Origin: Nymphalis io
Lineage: Eukaryota > Arthropoda > Insecta > Lepidoptera > Nymphalidae
NCBI RefSeq assembly: GCF_905147045.1
Contig: NC_065902.1
Location: 4,161,377 to 4,225,376, forward strand
Length of the DNA stretch: 64,000 nucleotides
Direction of reading: 5' to 3'
The translations under genes were made by a program, and so were the position numbers. This document shows, piece after piece, positions 23,301-36,100 of this stretch. The notes under the pieces are model-generated. The model worked only from the letters and a program-made list of their open reading frames with translations. It was not told the DNA's origin and did not search any database. Each line of letters opens with the position of its first letter. The stretch's first letter is position 1.

Positions 23301-26300
23301 TGTGGTAAAGTGTGTATGCAATGTATAGTTGGAAAACATAGCCTCCGAATAAGAATGGTAGAAGATAGGACAGCCCACGCCACATCCACGAGTGAAAACC
23401 TTCTATGGTAATATCCATGTTATGTCTAGCACCCAAAGCCTTCAGCCTGTATAACACTCCACTTTGGTATCTAAATTGCATGTATTGGACCACACCTGAA
23501 ATATTTTATTTATTATTACACGTGATTAAATTTTATTCATATTTATTTATTTAAAACTTTTTTTTGACCACCACAATGTGTACTTGGAACTTTGCCAGTC
23601 AACCTCAGACCATAGATTCACTTTGATTTTGAATAAATAATTGGAGTTCTAAAATATATATATTGTACATACTTATATAAGCAATAAACCACATAAATGT
23701 GTGTCGAAACTCATTCCAGGGTTCATTCTGTGGCCAAATGAGTAGTATACCAGCTACCACAGTCGAAATGAAATGGTGCAATCGCCACCAGCCTTTTATC
23801 CTGGAGCCATTCACTTTTAGAATGCTCTCGCGAATTGTCAGAGTGCAGTAGTACCAGACTAGTAGAAATATCAATATCAATTGTAATGGCCTGAAAATAT
23901 TTAAATGTATTATATTTTAATTGAAATCTATTTTTCTGTTTAAATTTTATACTTAACAAACCAAGTGTACTTAACATTTTGTATGTTACCATCGTAATTA
24001 ATGGTATAAAGAGCTGTTGTAAATAATAATAAGCAATTGCGAAAGCTTCTATTGTATCAACTATTATATTCAAAGAGACAATATAGTGGACTTTTCGATT
24101 AGTAAGCAATAATAAGTAAATTAAATAAAACAAAGTCAAAAACCAATACCTGAAGTTTATCCATAGATTACCAACAGCAAGAACGAATGCTATGGCGCTC
24201 AGTATCAATTTAAATTTTTCGTATTCATCTTTATATTTAAACCTGGAAAAAATGAAATGGAAACATCAATAGTAACAACTTATTATTAATCATTTAATTG
24301 TGCAACTTTAATTAGCGGGCATTTCGTCAAACATTGATTTATCTCTTTCATCATTATTGATTTGAAATTCGAAAGAAGAAGACACGCTACTTTTAAACAA
24401 ATCGAACCCATAAACAGCACATATACGAAAATTCCTTAAAATTGAAGTAACATTTCTTACTTGTCGTTTCTGTTGAGAATCGATACGTTGACGTTACCAA
24501 GAATAATTCTCAGATACAGACTGTTTTGTTTAGGTAGAGTCGCTTCAATTTCGTGCAGCATAGCTTTCCTCTTCATGATTTCCTTTTCCAAATTTGCCTG
24601 ACGTTCATCCTTTGTCACACCCTTCTTCTCCATCCTGGAAATAAAAAAATATTTATAAATATTTTCTTACGAATTGAGTGTTCGTTTACAATAATATTCA
24701 TAATAACTTTCCAGAAGGATCAGACACTTATACTGTGAGAATTCTAAAACAAGAAAATCTGTTAATAAAAACCGATTGTTTTATTATCTAAAATATGTAA
24801 GATTGCGTTTCGAAGACCCAGAATACAATAATACTAAATAGTTCTGTTTAGCAGTAGAATATTTGATATGAGAAGCCCTACCACTAACTTGGGACCATCT
24901 GAAAGTAGTAAAACTAAAAACTTTACCATCTATCAAATATATTATTTAATAAAGAACAAATCTGTACATTATTGTTATTAGCGTATATTTAATCAGTCAT
25001 CCGAACTTATATTATGATTACGAGAGTTGTTACGCTTTCACGTATTCAATGCTTAACTGATCATCACGAAATTTTGCATATAACGTAAATGAGAAGGGTT
25101 CCGAAAAGAGATACTTCTTTTTTTGAAGGACTTTATGACTAATTAACGATAAGTCATAAAGTGCATTTAAAAAAAAGAACAGTTTCGAATATTATATACA
25201 TTTTGACCTTAGGTGACAGATGTTACTTGAATATTATTATTTTACGATAAATCCGCTCGCCTTTTACACTTAGTATTTTGGAGTTTTATTTAATTTCCTT
25301 TCTTAACTAAGGTGGTCCCGGGCTGTAGTACATATCAAATCAAACTCCTTCATTCAACATATAATCATTACACTTACTGAGTGTCGAATTAGAAACTACC
25401 ACCGGTTCGAAAAATTAATACCCTGACCAGAGAAGAACCGGCGAAAGAAAATCAAAGACAAATTAGTAAGAAGAAGAAAAACTAGACTCATTAGTAAGAA
25501 GTCGTATTTATTACGTTTAGAGTATATGTACTTAATAATTCACAATATAGATATTTTTAAACAATACACATTTCAATTCATGAAATTTTATTTTTCCCAC
25601 GAGCTAAGTATTAACCTTGTGCTCCGAATGACTGGAAGCATAACCCATGGTTTCAAGAACTTGCCTGCGACTAACAGAGATGATAAAGTTATTGTCTGCA
25701 TTATGGACCAAATCCCGGGTTAGACCTGAATATAATATTTTTTCTGACAAGAAATACTTAGGCCTAGTTTTTTTTTGTCAAGTTTTAATGACGTCAATAT
25801 GCACATACCCGCATATTGGAAAGCACGTAAAGCCGTTAGCGCATGAACACTCTTCAGTCTTGTTGAATTGAAATCCTATCGGATTATAAGAATGACGGAA
25901 CGACGACGGACGGAAGAAAGCATGTAACTGTGTTTGTATATCCTGATCAGTTGACTATTGAAACGCCAATGAGACCGACATCGGTCAGAAGAACATCATC
26001 AAGAAGTTATTAAGTTTTATTTGACTTTTTTGTAAATTAAATTGCATTAGTATGTTGTATACACAATAAATATAATTCTAATTTGGATTTCGGACTGAAG
26101 ATAATTTGCCATAACTTGTAAAGCAAATAGTTTGTAATTTCTATAGACGGTTCTATAGTTACGAAATACCCTATTCTGCTACATCAACAAAAGTGCGTTC
26201 CGCTTATTCCGGTGCCAATATCCGGTTTGGACCCTCTGTAGTCGTAAATCGAAACAAAATGCAGAGAGCTGCAGTATCTCTTTGATCGATCGTAATTATA

Positions 26301-28683
26301 TCAAAGAGCAAGGTACAAATTGATAATGTTGTACTAGGTACTTACGTACCCTAGTCATTTGTTTAAGTAGCAAATACATTTTATTACGATGTTGAATAAT
26401 TGATTTTATAAGTGTATTCATGTAGTTTAAAAATTAAATGGATAAATATTATTGTTCTACTCATATTTAAATAATTAGCTCCGAGATGTAGCCGAAAGTC
26501 GCAAGCTTTAATATGTGTAAGCACCACTTAGTTTGAAATGTTTATATAACTGCGCAGAACGTATAGTGCACAAGTGTGTGCGAAGACACAGATGCGCTCT
26601 CTGTTTTCTATAACTCTTATAATCCGATGGGACGGCAATCCGACACGCCCGGAAAATGTTCAAGGAACAGAACCAAACTCTTATGTGCTTTCAAAAGCAA
26701 AGGAACGAACACACTTCCAACTTCTAGACTCCGGGCTGCTAATGAGAATCTTCGACCGAAATTCCCAATAACTCTATTGGCCAATCTTTAGCCCTGGGGT
26801 TAACCTACCTCTATAGCTTAAGCTACCAGACCAACGAGGCGGTTTTCGTGTCAAATTTCGTGAGGAAATAACTGGTGTTAAAACAAATTTTGCTACCTGT
26901 GTATCAACCAACCAACAATAGAGCAGTGTTGTGGAAAAACATAGCTATTTCTTTACTTCAAATGTATATTATGTCAACATAATTTTCTTTTAAATTTAAT
27001 GTTAGTAAGACTTTGTTTTATTGTTAGAAATATGAGGTAGGAAAAAAGTACATTTCATTATTTTGCTAGCTACTTAATGTTAAATATATATTTATAATAG
27101 ACATATATAGCTTAGTAGTGTGTTTAGTTAGCCAACTATTTTGATAAGGTACACAATCACATATTGACCTATCACTTATTTGACTTTAAAGTATAATTCT
27201 ATGTATCTTATCACAGAGATATGATTTATTTATAAAATGATTTGATTATGGATGTGATTTTAATCTTAATCTTCACTCAATTACTAATTTTATTTTTATA
27301 TAATTATATTATTAATTAGTTAAAATGCAAAAAAATAATAATGTTAAACCTACATAATATTTAATGCATCGGAATCTAAAAATAATAACTTCACTCAATA
27401 TTTTAAATGTTTAATAAAATTTTGTTGAGTGAAATAATTAAAGCTATAAATATTAATATGATTTAAAATTCATGAGGTCTTAAAGAATATCACCAAAAAA
27501 ACTAAAACAATAGGTATTTTCATTAATTAATGTGTGTGTAAAGTTTTAAAGATAATAAATAATTGATACCTATTCTTCCATCATACTATGTATATTATTA
27601 ATTTGACATATTGTATGTTTGTTACTGAATCAAAAGATCAGTCAGATGGGTAATATTAACATTTACCATACAATTTCATTATGACAGGAATATGAATATA
27701 AGCTATAATTTTTTATAATATAAAAATGATATTACACATATTAAATTTCAATGAACACCAAGCAAAGCAGCAGGGTAATAGTTAGTGTATAAATTATTTA
27801 ATAAAATTTTATGTTGTTAATATAAATATATATCACATGTTTCTAACAAACATGTTTATCAAATGTTTATTAAATTAAGATCAAGAATATAATGCAAATA
27901 TGTCTGACCTCTTTAGAGCGCCACTTATAATCGACATGCGATATCTTTGATGGTTGAGTTCTTTTAAACATGATGCTTGCAGTTCTCCAATTTCCTCTAA
28001 TTTTGTAGTATAATCTTTATTTATAACCTGAAATTATTGAACTAATATATGTAAAACTTAATAATTTAATTATACACTTGGTAATAGATCTTTGTGCAAG
28101 CCTAACTGGGTAGGTACCACCCACTCATCATATGATATTCGAATGCGAAACTTCAAGACCAAGTATTGTTGTGTTCTGGTTTGAAGAGTGAGTAATCCAG
28201 TATAGCAATAGGCAGTTCTTAGTTCTTATAGTTGATGGCACATTGAATCTTGGTGGTGTCTAGGTGGTGTTAACCATTTACATTCAGAGTGCACAATTAT
28301 GTCCAGCTAACTATATTAAATAACTAAAAAAATCCTATTAGATTTAAAAAAATAAATCTCAAATATTATATTTAAATGTTCATAAATTTAATACTATAAC
28401 TTATAACACATAAAAAATGAAAGTATAGACTTGTTTGTTATCTAATTAAATTTCAATTTATAAATTGAAACTAAGAGTTTCAATTATTTTTGTATGAACA
28501 TTACTTCTTAAGAATACTATTATTAATGAAATATACATTTACTATAAAGCAGTCACATTAAAATAAAGAATTCAATGGGAAATTTGAAACATTTACTTGT
28601 AAAAATAGCTTTAACCGTACCTCTAATCGCTTGTAGTCAGTTACTAAATCATCCCACTCTTTTATACACTCTTCGATATCCAT
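20319..28683 (-). CDS. TMEM120: Transmembrane protein 120 (TMEM120/TACAN family), distal-last-exon isoform
   Basis: TMEM120 is a multi-pass protein of the nuclear envelope and ER, linked to adipogenesis and reported in mechanosensing and coenzyme A binding in vertebrates. Exons: 28683-28621, 28027-27909, 24634-24461, 24242-24150, 23890-23673, 23495-23272 and 20501-20319. All junctions are in frame with GT-AG introns, giving 357 residues against about 340 in vertebrates. Residues 1-100 are the hydrophilic, charged coiled-coil region; 110-130 hold the conserved KDEYEKFK; membrane helices follow. Strongly conserved segments are NVNVSILN, QSGVLYRLKALG and EGFHSWMWRG. The last exon encodes VTYLAALFLILHCC followed by a very basic tail (about 40 residues) ending YIPVK. 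An alternative last exon lies at 22786-22887. The start is the only ATG fitting the family N-terminus (MDIEECIKEWDD). Confidence 0.93.
20502..22785. other. Region between the two alternative TMEM120 last exons
   Basis: This interval would be intron for the distal isoform and partly 3' UTR for the proximal isoform. It is very AT-rich, with a short TA tract at 21075-21092 and several A-rich runs. No repeat family or coding sequence was recognised. Confidence 0.5.
22786..22887 (-). CDS. TMEM120: Alternative last exon of TMEM120 (proximal isoform)
   Basis: A consensus acceptor (poly-T then CAG at 22890-22888) is followed by 33 codons and a TGA, in the phase 0 left by exon 6 (donor after 23272). 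The peptide runs VPALSMSFLLIGIGNTATTL and ends KLNEQVPT. It has the length, hydrophobicity and GN..TTL pattern of the normal end of TMEM120 proteins. Using it gives a 330-residue protein, closer to the family norm than the distal isoform. The two exons are mutually exclusive because each has its own stop. Whether both are used needs RNA data. Confidence 0.75.
   Translation of the reverse strand, partial: VPALSMSFLLIGIGNTATTLIVIPQKLNEQVPT
23109..23134. repeat. Perfect 26-bp palindrome
   Basis: TTAAAAGACTGTA is followed directly by its exact reverse complement with no spacer. It lies in TMEM120 intron 6. Confidence 0.9.
24635..27908. other. Large TMEM120 intron 2
   Basis: This 3.3-kb intron is AT-rich. 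It contains a degenerate family A fragment near 24840-24910, an 11-bp inverted repeat near 25130-25164 and a degraded family C SINE at 26560-26850. No nested gene was seen. Confidence 0.55.
26560..26850 (-). mobile_element. Old SINE family C copy in TMEM120 intron 2
   Basis: The segment shares GTGCACAAGTGTGTGCG, AATCCGATGGGACGGCAATC and AGACCAACGAGGC with the better-preserved copies at 28960-29340 and 60461-60808, but with many substitutions. Short open frames over it are repeat translations. Confidence 0.75.
28085..28300 (+). mobile_element. Degenerate SINE family A copy in TMEM120 intron 1
   Basis: It retains TTTGTGCAAGCCTAACTGGG, TAGGTACCACCCACTCATCA and TTGTTGTGTTCTGGTTTGAA of family A, with deletions and substitutions toward its 3' end. 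It appears older than the copy at 35057. Confidence 0.75.
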
Positions 28684-28959
28684 TTTTGTATATAATCAAT
28701 TATTTATAATCGGTATTTATATTATTAAATGATTTTGTTACACACGAAATTAAACAAACAGATATATAATCATTGCTGTACTGTGCGGTAAAACACGAAC
28801 ATTTATTTCAAGAGAAAATGAAATGAAATAATTTAACGTCTAACCGATTACCGATGTCATCTATCAAATAAAATCACAGATAAATAATAACATGAAAGTG
28901 CAGATAATAATATTTATAGCTTACAATAGACAATAATTGTCAACTACACGTACGTACGT

Positions 28960-29340
28960 AATAATAATAATAATGTCCTCCAGACCGATTTCGGCCACGG
29001 CGGCCAATCTCAAGTGAGATTAGCCAACTATGCAGGAGATATTATAGTGCACAAGTGTGTGCGCAAACACAGGTGCACTCTCTATTCCCTAACTCTCATA
29101 ATCCGATGGGAAGGCAATCCGACACGACCGGAAAGAGTTCAGGCGCAGAACCAACGGCTTTACGTGCTTTCCGAGGCACGGGAGTGTACACACTTTCAAC
29201 TTCCAGGCTCCGGGCTGCTACTGAGAATTTTCTGACAGAAAAACCCAATAACTTTTTTATTGGCCCGACCTGGGAATTGAACCCAGGACTTCTGGGTCTG
29301 CGGCCTTATATCAAGCCACTAGACCAACGAGGCAGTTATG
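28960..29340 (-). mobile_element. SINE family C copy (tRNA-derived)
   Basis: In minus orientation the tRNA-like head reads CCTCGTTGGTCTAGTGGCTT (A-box region) and CCTGGGTTCAATTCCCAGGT (B-box region). A body of about 250 bp follows, ending GGAGGACATTATTATTATTA, so the tail is an (ATT)n tract at the left end. It is nearly identical to the copy at 60461-60808. Confidence 0.85.
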
Positions 29341-29656
29341 GTTAACGAGGTTAACGAGGGTTAGAAGGCACAGTATGCCCTCTAACCCTCACATTATGAC
29401 TGTCTTTACAGGTAATATGTACTGCATGGAATTAAATTATATGTCTAGATGTGGAAAAGAAAATCATATTACCATCTTACTATATAAGTTATAGTTATTA
29501 GACGCACAATAAAATAATCTTACAGCATCCACGGGTAGCCTCCTCGACGATCTACAATAGTAAAATATGTATGTATGCTGGTGACTTAACCTTAATATTT
29601 CATTATGATGAGGAAGGGACATTAGAGACACATCACTCAACCTTCTGATTTCGTAT

Positions 29657-29950
29657 TTGAGCAATCGAATTCAGAGGGTTGATATAAATCGAAAAAGATC
29701 ACCCGGGGCTCCAGTAGGTATGGGGTTCCCTCTAGGATCAATTCTTGGTCCATTTCTCTTTCTCATTTATATAAATGACTTGCCCCATCTCTTAAGTAAT
29801 AAACATGAGATGTTATTATTTGCTGATGACACTTACTTAATTTTTAAAATAAAAATAAGTCTTTCAATATATGACGAGGTAAACAAAGCCCTCTGAAATA
29901 GTACATTGGTTTATTGTTAATAATTTACAGATAAACAGTAAAAAGACAAA
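29657..29950 (+). pseudogene. Reverse-transcriptase fragment of a non-LTR retrotransposon
   Basis: The frame from 29657 encodes the reverse-transcriptase palm signature: GFPLGSILGPFLFLIYINDLP followed about 16 residues later by LLFADDT. This matches the G-P-Q-G-S-L-L-G-P and F-A-D-D blocks of Jockey/CR1/R1-type elements, although the usual PQG is FPLG here. A stop follows the 79-codon frame. A further piece, INSKKTKRIEF, resembles the downstream block. No endonuclease or 3' end is present, so it is a dead internal fragment. Confidence 0.8.
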
Positions 29951-32900
29951 ACGTATTGAATTCACTATTCACAACGTAAAATGTGTAAAAACAAAAGTAC
30001 GTTAAAATGGGGAAACTTTAGAAGCTGTAGAAGAAACAGTAACAGTAGTAGTGACAGTGGGGCTTCATATGAATTATGATTTTTGATCGCTGAATTTTCA
30101 TTCCGCTAAATCTCAAGCTAGTTAAGGTAAAACTATTAACTTTAAGCGTACGTTAAACAAAACCCAACTCCAGCTTTATTATACATTTACTCTACACAAC
30201 TGTACCTATCCTCATTATTACTTTGTTGCTCGTGTGAAAACGTTGGTAGCATGTGTTTACAGTAATCTTGCTAGTTTTAAATGATCATTTGTTTATCGAT
30301 ATTAAAAAATAATGTATATATAAAACGTATTTAAAAATTTTAATATTTTTTTTTTAATATATTTTAAAATGACTGTCAGATGTTATAGAGTACAAATGTA
30401 TAAGTACACAGGGAATCGGATACTTATGAAAAAGTAATCCTAATTATCTTTTTTAAAACAATGACTTGAAACTTTGCATCAGTTCTCAACTTGGCCTGAA
30501 GATGGAATAATTTCGAATTTTAGATTTTCAGAACGACTTCACGTAGCAACAGTCACGGCTGGAAGCATCATATCAATTGCTTCACAAAAGTACACTACCC
30601 TAAACTGCGGTTTTCAGCATTTAATTATTTCCAAATTTTTTCTAGTGCATACCACTTATTCGTTAAAACAACAATCCAACGTGTAATGTAACACTTGTAA
30701 CCGCTAAATGATACGGAAAGGGTCTTCTGGCTTCTTTCTTGATTTCGAATCCACCACGCTATCCTCATTACAGATTTAAATGCAAATCTTCAATTATTTT
30801 AAGATCTAAATCTATCCAACAGCCCATATGCGACATAAAAATAAAGCTTTAGGTCCGACATCCCTTTATCAATGTTGAAGATTATAAAGATTAAAAAAAA
30901 TAGCATATGGACTAAGTCACGTCAGTTACATAAGAAAAGAGAGCGCACTACGGCTCGCTTTCGATTTTATATTAAAAACTACAGAATGTAGGTAGATCAG
31001 AAATATTATGGACAAGAAAAAATAAATAAAGACTTCGTAAATTACATATTTAATTGATTTATTTACAGAAAATATTAGACCAAATTCTATTAAATTTTGG
31101 TAGTTCATTTTCTATATAAATTTAGACAAAATACAATGGTTAAATGAGCACACAAAATCCTCTGATAATAATGTTATTAAGAGACCAAGGCTGAACTTTG
31201 TTGGAAGAGGATTTTGGTAGTCGATTGACATACATATTCGTTGATATTATAAGCAATTTACTTTGACATGAGTGCAAATACTATTTACTCGATTATAGTA
31301 ATACAAATTTCTTATTTATGTAAGTCGTACAATATATTTTGCAAGCTTTAACTTATTAATGACTCTTTAATATGAATCAAGGAGATCACATATGAAGCAT
31401 TAATTTTAATATAGATGCAAATAATCACGATTTTATTAATGTAACATGAAATTACTAAGAATATCTAAGCATCATAATATCTAAACTATACTGACACCGG
31501 AATTATTAGCAATAACATTGAATTAATCGTCTAATATGTTTTAAAAGTTTATTTATTTGTGTTTATATATTTTCGCTAGTTAAGTTAGTATATAAAGGGA
31601 GAATATAAACATGTACATTAATTATCACTATTTGATAAGTTTAAGAGTGAAATAACTTAATATATAATCTCCTTGATACTACCAATCTACATTGATTAAG
31701 CAAATGACCACGTGGTACCATGTTATGTAATATTTGCAGCGATAATTCGCTTGTAATATAAAATAGCTAAGCCGTAATTTGCAGGTTCAAAACATTTAGT
31801 TTACTTTACATGGTATCACAGTAGCTCTTCATTTATTATTCGTACATATAATCATGTGCTAGCACTGCAAAGCATCTAATAGTATGACAATACTCAATAC
31901 TACATCTACTACTAAATTCTATAAAATACCGGGCAACCAAATTCCTCGATATCGATAATAAATAACTAGAAAGGGGCATCAGTTATTATCTTTGTGTCTA
32001 GCTACCACAAACAGCATTGTTAATAAAAAAATTAATTATAATGTATATCACACGCTTCTCTTTATGTTGATTATAATATAATATGTTGTAAATTCAAACA
32101 ACTTAAAACCGATATATGGGTATTTATTGTATGGTAGACTATTGCAAGAAACCACTTAATTAGTAATTTAAAGCGCTAGCTCATAAAACAAGTTCGTTTG
32201 AGACATATCAAATTAAAACATCGAAGATATAAATAAATAGTAAAAAATCTTTAAAATATAACACTCTAACTTATAGTTAAAGTTTTGAATTGACAAAACT
32301 TAAAATAAGTCCTTTTAAAACTGCAATTTGTTACAAACAAAGCGTACATTATCTTCATCAGCATCACACTTATTGCAATAGAACTAAACAATTATTTATT
32401 TAGTTTTTTGTCCCTTGTGATATCCATTAGTGCTGTTAGCAGAAATGCAAACAAACATAATGAGGATCAATCGAGCAGAGACAAAAAAAAAAAATTAAAA
32501 TCTTTATTATGTACAAGAAAATTTGAATGAGTTTTTAATGTGATTCACATAAAATGACTAAATCCAGGTTGATTGTCATGAATAACCATCAATATTAAAT
32601 TTAATAAAACTAAATTATAAGTAAACAAATTAAGGTACAAGTTTTATAGAGTGGACAAGTAAGAAAACATTAACTATTCATACCAAATAAAGTTACATCT
32701 AAACGCTCTTACGAATAAACAATAACTATAAAATAAAATAGAATAATGAAAAGTTAAATTATAACACAGCTTTTACTCCTCGTTTCATCGTTCAATCGGG
32801 TATGTGACGAATGCTACGTCATTTATTTTTAGAAAATTTACTAAAATCAGACATAACAAAATTAACTATTCACATACAATAATTATCTATGAGCCGTTAA

Positions 32901-33181
32901 GTTTTAATGGAATGTGTTACTCTAATCAATAGACCATACGAATAGAAGTGTGATTGATAGGCTTACAATTTCGACATAGCATTGTCAGGTACACCACATT
33001 AGATCGCAATGAACGGAAGGAAGAAACAATATCAATAAATTATCAAAACTATTTATTCGTTTCTTTGAATGATTTTACCATTAAAATCGAAACTTAATGC
33101 TCTCATTGAAGTTTTATTAAATGTGAAAAATAATGATAAAAATATCATCGGTGAGTTTAAGTTACTAAAATGGCAATGCTC

Positions 33182-36100
33182 TTAGCGACACTCCCAAACT
33201 TTGACGGTCTGATCGACGCTGCCCGATATCACATATGGCAAGTTCCTGTGGAAATCTGTGAACAGTAAAAGTTTTTAATAAAAATTAATCAATTCTAAAA
33301 AAAACGGAAATATATTTAATAGTATATCTTAACATTTTTAAAAAGATTTAATGTTGAGTGTGAGTTTGTCCTGATTTTTTCTGGTCAGGTAACTGTTTAT
33401 TTATTAATAATTTATTTATTTATCAATAATAAGCCTTGTATTATATTTTATTATCAACTAAACTATCATATTTCTTGTCAATGTGAAATTGTAACTTGTT
33501 AGCGCTTAATAAAAGTTTCATTTTCTTATTAGGCTTGTAGGTAGATTGCATCCACTATACCTTCATACTTAACCAGGCTTAAGAACTGGCTACATTAAAA
33601 AAAGCTATTAAATTATTACATACGCGCACTAGGTACCGAAAATCGAGCTATAAGGACACGCTCCGCAAGCGAATGTTAGCGAAATACTAATAATACGTCA
33701 AGTTCTAGGCGACGCCGGTATTCCCGGCAAGTTTCCGTACCTGTTTTATTTACAACGTTGTTTTTATTGTAATAGAATTGAGTTGTTGCTAATAATAACA
33801 ATCAATTTAAATTTTGCCGGAACGAAAAATAAAAAGCTATTGTACTTTGATTTAATAAATATCAATTAAATCATTCCAAAGTTTTTGCTTATAATGTTGG
33901 TAACATGGTTCTGTTACAAAAAAACTCAACTCGAGCTGGGGTTATTAGTGTTATACAAATAACCCTGTATATAAGAAATACTTTGGCCTGGTGTTAAAAG
34001 GGCCAGGTTTTAGAGTAAAATGTGACCAAAATTTTACGCAATAGTATTTTATGAAAAACAACCAACATCTGTTCATTATTTCTGTTCTGATTATCAAATG
34101 TAAGGGTTATTGATATTGGCCTTTTTAAATCCAGGCTATAGAATTCATGATCCAATAAAATCTTGTAAAATGATAATTCAAAAATGATCTTAAGAACAAA
34201 GTATACTTTAAATTTATATTATTATATTCCAACCAATGTAATTCCAAGGTTGATGTCGGTGAGGAATTAAACTTTGATGTAAATTATATACAGACCATAT
34301 ATAATTTACATCAAAGTTTTAAATTTACCGTTTGCGAAGTGTAACGATAGAAGATCTAAAATTATCGAGTATATTATTGGCCTCATTTTAAAGTGTTTTG
34401 GAAATGGAAGCTATATTTTGAAAAAAAACATAGTTTTCCATAATAATATATGAAATCTAAGCATACGAACACTGAGTATTATTATTTTTTGTTTCTAATA
34501 ATGAGTTGGTAGAGTGGCAAATGGGCCAACGTCATGGTAGGTTGACCACTCTGCCCATAGTCATTGGTACCTTAACATTAACCATCCCCTACATCACTTA
34601 TACACCACCAAGCTTGGAAATTAAGATGTCACATTTCAAAGCGTGACAAAATAATACTAAGTGTTGATGTTTGGATGTAGAATATGATTCGAGTGGTTAC
34701 TAGCAAAATGGGCTCGCAGAAGGCCCTAAAACCAAGTTAGAGATGATAGGATTTCAAAAATGCTCTTTATAGTAAGAATAAATACAAACCAAGACTGGTA
34801 GCGAAGTGTTGGTGCGCGTACAGCGTCTTGAGGCAGCGGGTGTGCGCCACGTCCCACACGCGCAGGGTCTTGTCGTCGGAGGCGGTGAGCAGGTACCGGC
34901 CGCCGGGGTGCCACACCGCGCCGCGCACCCAGTTGTCGTGGCCCACCAGCGTCGCGAGGCATTGACCCGTACTGACGTCCCAGATCTGAAATAGAGCGAT
35001 CATATTATGTATTTTATAATATGCGTGATATTTTCTTAATATAATATTCTTAATTTACTGGTGGTAGGGCTTTGTGCAAGCTCGTCTGGGTAGGTACCAC
35101 CCACTCATCAGATATTCTACCGCAAAACAGCAATACTTGATATTGTTGTGTTCCGGTTTGAAGGGTGAGTGAGCCAGTGTAATTACAGGCACAAGGGACA
35201 TAAAATCTTAGTTCCCAAGGTTGTTGGCGCATTGGCTATAAGCGATGGTTGACATTTCTTACAATGCCAATGTCTAAGGGCGTTTGGTGACCACTTACCA
35301 TCAGGTGGCCCATAAGCTCGTCCACCTTCCTATTAGATAAAAAATAAAAAAATTAGCATAAAAAGTATTTGCTTAACCATATCTGACACAGTGGGATATT
35401 TATGGGCTATTTACTATGTTTAGCTGTATAGCTTGTTTTAATAATATTAGTAACTCACTAAAAAAATATTAAAATAAAAACTGGTAGTAATATATATATT
35501 GCATACCTTCACAGACTTGTCGCGAGAACCGCTTGCGAGGAACGGTCCTTGGTGATTAGCGCGTCGGTTGTCTCCGCCGGCCGCTTCGTTGACCGCGGAG
35601 GCGGCCGACTCGGGCGCCCACGACACGCACTCCACGACGTGCTCATGTTCGCGAAGCTCCATCTGGTACACAAAATTAAAAACAAATGATACAACTTCGA
35701 ATAAATTGTTGCGATATCATTGGTTGAGATCTTGAATAATCTATGGTATTCGTTATGGATTCGCGAAGAAGTTATCGCAACTTTGGAAGTAAAATGAAAG
35801 TGGTTTTAAGCGGTTAAGTGTAATATTGTTATATTATAATTAAAAATATCCAAATCAAATTGTTTGTAGTGCATAATATAGCAGAGCTTTATAGCAAATC
35901 GCATGGAATATGTAAATCTAAATTATGTTAATCTAACTCTATATATAGAGTATAAGTATATAAAAACGTTTCTTGCTTTGTCCTGGCCCCCTTTATTTTA
36001 TAGTTTTGGTAAATGGACAAAATAATACACATCGCACGTAGAAATTAACATTTCACAATCGTAACATAATTTAAACGTTAACGAACGTTACGTTAAAAGA

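Larger units (their letters stand above)
28684..33181. other. Intergenic region between TMEM120 (5') and Lis-1 (3')
   Basis: This 4.5-kb spacer holds the TMEM120 promoter side at its left end, a family C SINE, a decayed LINE reverse-transcriptase fragment, and at its right end the AT-rich Lis-1 3' UTR and downstream DNA. From 30000 to 33100 I saw no repeat or gene that I could support. Confidence 0.5.

Noticed and set aside
30474..30686. 70-codon open frame between TMEM120 and Lis-1
   Set aside because: No homology and no supporting signals. The region appears to be ordinary intergenic DNA.
34806..34994. Plus-strand open frame opposite Lis-1 exon 8
   Set aside because: It is the antisense shadow of a GC-rich coding exon.
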